Assembly (NCBI GenBank): GCA_947652115.1
Contig: OX393565.1
Span: 7,465,240 to 7,529,239, forward strand
Source of the DNA: Blastomussa wellsi
Lineage: Eukaryota > Cnidaria > Anthozoa > Scleractinia > Plerogyridae
Direction of reading: 5' to 3'
Length of the DNA: 64,000 bases
In this document: positions 24,601-35,096 of the stretch, one piece after another
How the letters are laid out: each line of letters starts with the position of its first letter
Numbering within the stretch: the first letter of the stretch is position 1
Made by a program: the position numbers and the translations under genes
The notes under the pieces: model-generated
The model's input: only the letters and a program-made list of their open reading frames with translations
What the model was told of the DNA's origin: nothing
Database searches by the model: none

Positions 24601-27600
24601 TACATGGACTTTTACCTTGAAAGGCGTCGCTTTCCGCGTTGATGTAGGCAATAGCGCGGCTGCCAAGGATCCTTTCAAACTCCTAAACAATACATGGAAC
24701 AAGCTTGAATAATGATTATGCTATTTTGCTCCAATTTACTCTTAGAGAGACAGTAATGTTTCTCTGATCTGAAGTTTTTTAGGCAACATACGAATTAATT
24801 TCACTAAATTGGCTTCTTGACGTCGATTTTGACCGAGAACGTGATCGTAAGGGACAAGTAAAAACGTGCATGTGATCGTGCGGCTCGTGCTTGTGCGTGT
24901 GCACGTGCTCGTGGTCGTGCTCCTGCTCGTACTTCTGATCAAGCGGCTCGTGCTTATGCATGGTCGCGGTCGTGCTTGTGCTTGCTTTCGTTCTTATGCT
25001 AGTGTTAGTGGACGTGCACGTTTTCGTGCACGTACGCGTGTACTGCTCGTGTCGCGCTCGTGCAGGTGCTCCTGCTCGTGCTGGTGTTAGTGGACATACA
25101 CGTTTTCATGCACGTACGCGTGTACTGCTCGTGTCGCGCTCGTGCAGGTGCTCCTGCTCCTGCTCGTTACTCATATTGACTTTCTTATCGACAACATCTA
25201 CGTCCGTTTCGGAAACTCCGTTTTTCGGCAAGTTATTGGTATACCGATGGGCACTAATAGTGCGCCTTTATTGGCTGATCTCTTTCTCCACACTTTCGAG
25301 TACGACTTCATGCTAAAAACTATGAAACAAGACATGTCAAAGGCCGCAACATTCAGCAATACCTTTCGCTATATCGACGATTTATTCAGCGTCAACAATG
25401 CGAATTTTGGAAATTGTATCCACGAAATTTACCCGTCAGAACTGGAACTGAAAAACACTACCTTGGCTTCAAATGAAGTGTGTTATCTTGACATTAAGAT
25501 CATTCAGGGAGACGACAACACACCTTGTCGTATAAGTGTCTACGACAAGAGAGATGACTTCTCATTCCGGATTGTAAACTTTCCTCATATGGACAGCAAC
25601 ATCCCAGCCAATCCGGCCTATGGTGTTTACATATCTCAATTGGTGCGATATGCTAGAATTTGCTCATCCAAATTGGACTTTATAGACAGGCTTCGTGGTC
25701 TTTCTTCACGTCTTCATCACCAAGGCTTCAACACTACTGCGCTTCTCAAATCGTTTAATAAATTCTTCAAGCGCCACGGTGAAATCATTCGCGTTAAATA
25801 TGACATTAAACTTCGGGAATTGAGATCAGCGGTTTGTGATTGAGAACCAACAACGTATCCTTTGCTTGTTTGTAGTTGTTACTTCGTCTTTGTAACTCTA
25901 ATTCATTTATACGCGCTGCTTCCGGGTCATTCATTTGGATTTGAAGGCGCGCGCGCGTATTTTCGTATATGGTGCGCGTGTTTGGTTTATTTAGTTGACG
26001 TGTATGCTTGGTTCGCAGTTTAACGGTTTAATTTATTTTTCGTTGTTTTCCTTATTACTTTTTCTTGTCAGTAACTGTGCTCACATCGTGGGTGGCTCCA
26101 CCTGAAATGTTCTGCAATTGGTATAGGATTTAATGGAGCCGAAACCAATTGTGGAATTACCAGCATTTTAGGCATCCTACTGATGAACGGTTATGGCAAT
26201 TAGATATTTATTACAGGAGCCAACATTGAGATTGTGGTCTGTCGCCTTTGATTTGGTGTTAGTGGACGTACACGTTTTCGTGCACGTACGCGTGTACTGC
26301 TCGTGTCGCGCTCATGCAGGTGCTCCTGCTCGTGTTGGTGTTAGTGGACGTGCACGTTTTCGTGCACGTACGCGTGTACTGCTCGTATCGCGCTCGTGCA
26401 GGTGCTCCTGCTCGTGCTGGTGTTAGTAGACGTGCACGTTTTCGTGCACGTACGCGTGTACTGCTCGTGCCGCGCTCGTGCAGGTGCTTCTGCTCGTGCT
26501 GGTGTTAGTGGACGTGCACGTTTTCGTGCACGTAAGCGTGTACTGCTCGTGTCGTGCTCGTGCAGGTGCTCCTGCTCGTGCTGGTGTTAGTGGAAGTACA
26601 AGTTTTCGTGAACGTACACGAGTACTGCTTGTGTCGTGCTCGTGCTCTGGCACGTGTCAGTGTTCTTGTTTGTATCTGCTTATGGACTATCATCTGCTCG
26701 TGTCTGTGCTTATGTTATTTTCGTGCTCCTGTGGTAAATGTGATCGTGTTTACACTTACGCTAGCGTTTGTGCTCAGTCATGTTCGTGTCTTGCAATTGC
26801 ACTTCATGCTCGTGCATATGCTCGTGTTAAGAAGGCTAAATACCCATGAAAGTAAACGAACTGCGTTTGTGCGAAATGCTAAGCCTTGATCAGTAGCAAA
26901 AGTTTGAACGTTTACCTCTATCCATTCTACGATTCCTATGTTTCCATATTCACCAGCTCCCCAACTACAGATTTTTATGCTTCTTCGCGGAACCCATCCT
27001 GAAGAAAACATAAGTCAGTGACAACTAACTGAAATTATAAATTGCATCTGAAACTTTATGAAGTTAATCAGGGATACGTTTTTGTTATAATAGCAGCCCA
27101 TATTTTCTTCAGTTTATTCGTCACTCGTATCATCAATGAGCTCCAATATCAACCATCCTCGCTGGCTCCTGTTTGGTTTATCTTAACTTCTCTGTTAACT
27201 TGTTGTTTATTAAAGTGCACCTAACTAAAATTCACCGTTGTACCTTTCGCTTCTCCTTTTCAACAAATTCTGGCTATTTATAGCATTCAAAAGTGTGCAT
27301 CATTTGTTCCATGACCGAGTCAGAGGGTGCGTGGGTCTATTCTTGATTTGACGTCACAAACTGATTTGCATCGCATCAAGTCTTTGTAAACATACATGCA
27401 AATCAGTTTGTGACGTCAAATCAAGAATAGGCCCACGCCCCTTCTGACTCGGTCATGAAACAAACGATGCAGAGTTTTCAGTAACGTTTGAATGCTAAAA
27501 ATAGCCAGAATTTGGTGAAAAGGAGAAACGAAAGGTGCAATACATTTCGAACAGGTGCAAAGGTGTGTTCTAGCGAAAAAAGTATTTTGGGGTTAGGTGC

Positions 27601-30600
27601 ACTTTAACCTTACTTAACTTTTCAGGATTTCGTCGATTTGAGGTCGCTAATACGCATGAGTAAAATAACGTGACATATTTACTATTTGCAATAACGTTGT
27701 CATATGCAAAATAAAACGAAAGATTCATAAAAGAATGGATTAGCTTACATAATTCTCGGGGATCCCCATTTTACATGTGTACAATTATACTGTTATTACA
27801 TCGTACTTTTGACTGCTTTGAGAATTATTTCAATCTGATATGACAACGTTATTGCAATTGGTAGTAGCTCTGTCACAGATGACACAATTTTTCAAGTTTG
27901 TCAATTACAATCCTTCTCAATCTTCCTTATTCGAAGCCATTCTAGTGTCTTCTCAGTTGATTGTTATTTCCACTAGGTTAGGTTAAAATCCCATCTATGT
28001 CCAGGATATTGTTCAACTACTACTTCATATCTGACTGCGTTTTTTCCATTTTCATATTACTTCATATTTGACAGCATTATGTGTGTTTCAGTGAACTTTT
28101 ATCGACGAGGACACTTTGCGATGCTTGCCATATAAAGCTTGCATCTCATTTAGGGGTCAATCCTGGACATATCTGCAAAAACCATATGAAATTGTTTGAA
28201 AGTATCAGGGAGAACTCAGAACCTGTTTTATGTAAATATGTAAAAAGGACATTGACCATACAAATACATTTTTAATTGCTAGTTGAAGAATTAAAGGAAC
28301 CTTTTTCTCGTATAGAAAGTAAAGTTCTGGCGATCTCCATAACGACCGCAGTTCCGTCGGACGGACGACGACTTCCAAGCAGAACATATCGATCTGTATG
28401 GACATTCAAAGATACGTCTTTTAGTATCAATCTCTTCTTACTGTTTGCTGCACAATTCAGTGGTGTTAGGTCTTAAACATTGTAATAGACCAATTTCGCT
28501 ATTTTAATATTCAGCCTAAAACAATAAACATCACTGCGAGGCTCCGGGGAATAAATCTCACAAACTCTATCATTTATACCCCGGAGCCTCGTGCTGTGGC
28601 CTGTTGTTTTAGGCTGAATTTTAAAATATCGAAATTGGTCTATTAATTTGTTTTATTGCTATGGCAAGAAGAATTAACGCAATAAAACACCAACTTCAGC
28701 CAACAAAATGCTTTGGCTGTATCGGGGTAGAGCAATTGTGGAATCCACTTCCACAAGACATTAGAAACATCCAACATCCAGCGTTGGTTCAATCTATTGG
28801 GCAGTTTAAAAGGGGTATTAAGAAGGCATCTGAGGTATCGGATTCCCACACGGCAATCATGTGAAACAGTTGTAATGAGTTTTTTTTTTTTTTCAGTCTT
28901 CAGGACAATTGGAAAGGAGAGTAAACCAATAAACCATTTTCTTAACGAGCCGGGGGCTGGGTACAAAAATTTAAAATCGATTGAAACCAAAAAAAAGAAC
29001 CTGGCACGAGAAAGGCCGTGCGAAGTAATGTAAGTTTATTAAATTTCAGCGTTATTGGCTTAAACGCACAGATGCAGAAAACTTTTTAAAAGTTGAAATT
29101 TTAGAGAGCTTTGTACGGTTTGGAGGGACAGGCGTGCTAGAGACGTGCTAGGTTCAATTTTTCGTTCCAATCGATTTTAAATATCTTTACCAAGTCCCCT
29201 GCTCGTTTAGAAAATGGCTAATTACTTTAACCATAGGTTTCCCACTCGGCATGCAATCTTTAAAAAGGGTAATGATAATTTTTGTTTTAATCGGCTAAAT
29301 TACTGAAAAGCTTTCACAGCAACCTGATTGAAACCAATTTAGCCGTGCAAGTTCTGCTGATGTTTCTTTATTAACATACCTTAACCAATCAGTAACCTCG
29401 TTAGAAAATGTACCATAACAGTGTTGTTTATGCAAAAATGACAGGTATTGAGTGTTTCAAAATGGACGCTGATTTATGCACATTTAAATTGGCTCTTTTA
29501 GCCTCATTTTTGAACAAGAATTCTTTTGAATTTTGCTCATGCTATCGAGAAGTGGAGGGACAATGAACATGCACATAGATGAATGATTAATCGACTTTTC
29601 GCTTGGGTGTGTTTGTTGCCCCATTACAGACCATGAGACATTCCCCAGAGAATTGTTCTTTGATCCATCCAAAAATCATTTAGTCAAATACACGCAAATA
29701 TTTGAAAATTAATTTGAAAGCAAGAATCCTCAAGATTATCATCACATGATCTGTAATGGGGCAAAAAACCGCCCAAGCGAGAAAGGTATTGGTGGTTTTC
29801 ACTAGTCACGCAATCAAAAACTAAATTCGAAAAAACTAAGCTACAGAAGCTAAGAACTTTATATAGTGTAGATGATAAATAAATAAACAATTTCTCCAAG
29901 TAGGAATTAATTGTACATTCATGTTAGTTGTATGAGTAATTTTATCCATATTTTAACATCGTTTCATATTGTAATTATTTTTTACACGACCCCACAAGCT
30001 TTAGCTTTAAATTTTATCGTGTTTAAATAAAGGATATGATGATGATGATGAGGTCTGTGCGGTGCGCCGCTCGCGAGTTATTTGCCGAAACTTTCCACGC
30101 AAATTTACAAAGCTTAGTATGGAGACGCCATATTTGTGTCCTTCCGAGGGGCACAAATATGGCCTCCGTGATGCACGCGAAACCATCTGGAATTCAGTTT
30201 TGCTATGATAGGGACTACTGTTGGCTCTTGGGCTATTGTACTTCCACACAAACACCACTTCTTATTATCTGAAATGTTATAACTGCTCAAAATCGAAAGG
30301 ATGGGCTTTTTCTGAACAAAATAGCTTTGTCGCGGCACTCAGCTTGATGTCACATTCGCGAATAACTCAAATATTCAAGATCCTCTGTTTTTAAAACGAA
30401 GGACACTGTCGAGCTGAAAATTTGCGAAAAGATATATTTTTAGTTCACCTTACACCTAGTAGCAACGAAAACTTAGTAGGCCTAGCGAATTTTGATTTCA
30501 GAAGAAGGTCTATTTTCATAAATAAGCGCTCCCTGAAAAAATATGCCACTCCCGTCACCCAATTTCTCAAAAATTAAATTAAGTCGCAAGAAAAGTCAGT

Positions 30601-33600
30601 TTGCATTTAAACTGCGGCTGTCCTATGAATGCAAATAATTTATTTTCTCACCTGGCTCTATTTTTCCTTTGATGGTTCCCACAACATTACAAACCGGTCT
30701 TTTAGCGAGGGAAAGGCTCACAGTTATTGTAACGTTTCTGTAATAAAATCACAAAAACATCTTCCTCAGTAACCAAAAGGTTCTTTTCTTTTTAATTTAC
30801 TATCGTTTTGATTCTGAATAGGATTTGCCCACACCGACATCAGCAAGTTAAACTATGATCTTGTGCACATTCGGTTATTGTTGGCTTTATTTCATCTTTT
30901 TTGTTTTACGTGACAAAGTGATCGTTATAAAAACTGGGGTAATACAAATTTGCAAGGGAGTTTGGTAAGTAATAACTGAGGGGGATTTAACCGCGATGGG
31001 GACCAGTTATAAGCCGCATAAATTATACGTTTTTATCTGCACCCTACTTGAAAACTTATTTATTGGCCATTTCTATTGCATTAACGATGTAATGTGAGGA
31101 TTCTAATTACTTAACGTGGAATACCTGGATAGAGGGAGGGGGGGTGGGGGCTATATTACTTACAAGTGAAATGTATTGTTTTCCTTAGAAAAAGAAATGG
31201 GCCCATAAAACGCGTCACACTGGCGCGTGATGGAGCCGGGAGAGGGTAAAACCAGCATTTTACGGTTTATAAAATGAGCTTGGCCAAGTGGTTGTGGTTT
31301 CGGTGAGTCACAGGATGAAGTAAACAATTCTGCCTCGCGAGTTTAACTCCTTGGGCACGATATAATTGTAAATATCAATTTGTTATATTCTTCTGCTTGT
31401 AAGGATTTGATATACATAGCACCATAATCTTCTAGTTTTAAGGGCAAATGTATAACTGAAACTCCAGTAACCAAACGTTATAGAAGTTCCCTGTGTCATA
31501 CCTTGTATCATTTGGATCCATATCTATCCCATATGAAACATCCAGTCCACCTTGCCAGTATTTGGGCGAATTTGTATTGTTCAAAATTCTATTTTAACAA
31601 ATTATGATAGTGGAGTAGTTTAATTTTTATATTAAAATAGCAGGAGGTTCTTCTGCATAAAAAGTGAAACCATTTAATAGGATAGCACACTCCTGGAGAT
31701 AGTGTGTCACTGTAAGTGGCCTTGTGTTTCACCTCCACTTTCTAGCTTCAGCTTTACCGTATGCTTAAGAGTCTCTGCCTGAGAAATCCAGGAAAAATTG
31801 AAACATGTCTGAAGAAAGGGTTGGTCAATCTTCATCAATTTATGTTGCATAGAGGCCTTACCCAACTAGTAACAATTTTTGTCGATTGACTCTATTGTTT
31901 TCGAGAACAGACCACCCCCAAAAATACCGCTATTTGCGTGACAAAAGTTGTGATTCCAGGTCAACTTTAGTAGCGTGTATCTCTGAATCTATTTACGCAT
32001 CAGATTCAATTTCACATCAACATAACACTTGCAAAACTTAGCATTTTTGTCATTTTTAAACTCCAGTTTCTCAGGGGAAAATAAAAGATACGGGCTGATA
32101 AAGTTGACAGTCAGCAAAAAAATGTTACCATGCGTACTTGTTGGGTAAGGCGTCTTTGCAACCGGAATTCGATGAAGATTGGCCGACCCCCTTCTTCCGA
32201 CCACTGCCTGCTTTTCTCAGGTAAAAGCTCTTGAAGTACTACTACGACGAAAATTTTCAATTGCCGGCCTTTTTAATGAAAATGCAATCTTTTCAGAAAA
32301 GTTATAGCCCTGTAAGTAAAGTTGTGATAAACACGCCGGTCATTATGCGAATTGCCAAACGGTTAGCCCTCTATTATTTATGTCAGCGATTTTTTTGGAG
32401 AAGTCACCCAATCAAGACATCACAGCAATGCCACAGTAAAACGTTTTAGTCCTCGTAGTAGGACACAAATAAAAGACGAACAAGAAAACTTGAAGCTCGC
32501 ATTTCCCTTCTTCATACTAAAGAAGCCACGTTAGCTTTATTTTGATGTCTTAACTAGCGAAAAGTGGCGGGCAATCATATCGTACCCAGAATTCGTGGTT
32601 CAATTAATCGGATCCAACTTCTCGTCAAAGTTAAGGCTTAAAATTTGGCATGGTAAGTATTTAGCATACATACTTGCGAAACCTGAAGAGAAAGGTTAAG
32701 TGATTTGTGATCATAGCGGCCCTATAATGTTGATTATTAAGGTGGCTCAAAACAGTTTCCAGCACTTTCAAAGACTTAGAATTTTATGGGTCATTATAAC
32801 CACTCTTTATCAGTTGATGCTACAATCATGGTATCAAAAAACTGCCCAATCATTGGTGAACACATTGTTATCATTTTTGTGACATAATAGATTACCATAG
32901 AAACAATATGACCTGCTAAAAACACCCTTAATTTTAGTTTAACTGCTAATAACTCAAAAACGAGCTCGGTGACCCCCATTTTTTATTATCAAATTTTGAT
33001 AAGCATGACAAGGTGCACCTTTTTGTAAACTTTAAAAAAATTCTGTGGAGGGGGTTAAAAGCCACCTTAACTTTCCAAAAATTTAAGGTGGCTCTGAACC
33101 CCCTCTACAGAATTTTTTTAAAATTTGCAAAAAGTTGTACCTTGTCATGCTTATCAAAATTTGATAATAAAAAATGGGGGTCACCGAGCTCGTTTTTGAG
33201 TGATTAGCAGTTAAACTAAAATTAAGGGTGTTTTAGCAGGTCATATTGTTTCTATGGTAACCTATTATGTCACAGAAATGATAACAATGTGTTCACCAAT
33301 GATTTGGCAGTTTTTTAATACCATGATTGTAGCATCAACAGATAAAGAGTGGTTATAATGACTCATCAAAATCTAAGTCTTGGATAGTGCTGGGAACTGT
33401 TTTGAGCCACCTTAACAAAAGTTGCATTAGTAACTCTCTAACTAGTAACTCTCTAGAAGTCGGCTTGTTCTTAAAGAATTATTGTTATTATTACTATTAT
33501 TATTATTATTATTATTGTCATTGTTGTTGTTATTATTATTATCATAATTTTCTGAAGTGCGGTACCTTAGTAATGTCTCTGCCTCTCCACGAGATATCGG

Positions 33601-35061
33601 CTGCACAGGAATCTTGGGTAATGAGATATCCTTTATTGACTCTCTATATATTCCAGCTTTAGATATGACGTAAGAAATAATTCATATATGAAAACAAGGT
33701 TTCACTAGAAACTTTCCATGTATACATCAAGTGTTTTGTGAATATAAATTAATTCTAAACAAATGTTGTATGTCCAAGACACCCAATTCGTAACAGTTCG
33801 CAAACTAGGGGTGACGCTCCGTGACGGACCGAGACGGTTCGCCTCGTCGTTACGACCCGTCACGAAAATGGGGAAACCGAAAAGAATATATCTCGTTTTA
33901 TACTCCATATCAGCCGAAACAAGCGCGCTTTTTATGAATAGAAATCTGCAAGACCACTGCAACAAACCGATGAGAAGTGCCGGATCACTTGTAGACCTGG
34001 ATCAGTAAATTGTTAAGAAAGCAAACTATAAACGGCAGACTGATCCCGACGGCGAAAACGATGAAAAATAAACAAGAAAGATAAAGTTGTTTTATCTTTC
34101 TTGTTTATTTTTCATCGTTTTCGCCGTCAGGGTCAGTCTGTCGTTTATAGTTTGCTTTTTATGAATATACTGCTTTCCTTAATAACCTTTTGTCTTGTCG
34201 CTCATCACGGCGAGAAATATCAAAACCCAACAAACTGTTATGATTTCAAATGTCAAAGAATATGAACGACGAATTTGTAAATAGGGGGAGCTCATCAGCG
34301 TAAACACTTCATCATAACATTGTTTTAAGCCTTCCTTGCACAAGCTGTCCATACTGGAGCTAACTCACCCGAGGCTGGGTAACCAGGCGTTAACGGATCT
34401 CCCCTGTTTACCCATAATCCTCCACCGTGCGTGTTATCACTGGGGTACCAGTTAATAATCTCTTTTGGGTTACGCATTGTTGCATTGTCATCATAGTCAG
34501 CAGGATCTACATACATCAAAAGTCCTTTAGCATTCCATTTTTGAGCATTAACAACCTGTTTGGTAAAAAGAAAATAATCATCACTAGAATGCCTTAAATT
34601 TTCAATGAAAAGACAATTTATCTTGTTGCTACAGTGAGGGTAAGACCAGTTTTACAGAATTTGCAAGTGTTTTAAATCCTGAAAGTTATCTAAACGTTTC
34701 TTTAGATAGCTTAAGGAGGCTCCGTAGTTATTCCGAGTGAATTCGTCATTGCCAAACTTTGTGTCATAACTTTTTCGGCTTTGGCGCGATGGCAATGAAA
34801 TTACAATATAATTACGAAGAAGAAGTTACCTTGGAAAACATTTCACAATAAAGAATTGCGACAGAACATTTCTTAAAAACATTATAAAATTTAAAAAGCT
34901 GAATTAAAAAAACGACGAAGAGAAACACACACGCGATGGCTTGTTGCCGTCATCTGCTTCCGACGAAGGGCTAACGCTCGAAACGTCAGCTCTTGAATCT
35001 CTTTACGGTGGCCAATTGACATTATCAACCCAGTCGATAAAACCAAATTATATTGTTATAC

Positions 35062-35096
<35 letters not shown>

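Noticed and set aside
26193..26849. Several long overlapping open frames rich in Val/Arg/Cys/Ser
   Set aside because: They are translations of the 82-bp minisatellite in different phases; open frames appear on both strands because the unit lacks stops.
28205..28476. Two 66-codon frames (plus and minus)
   Set aside because: Both are shadows of gene B exon 7 (28301-28393), which is read in a third frame.
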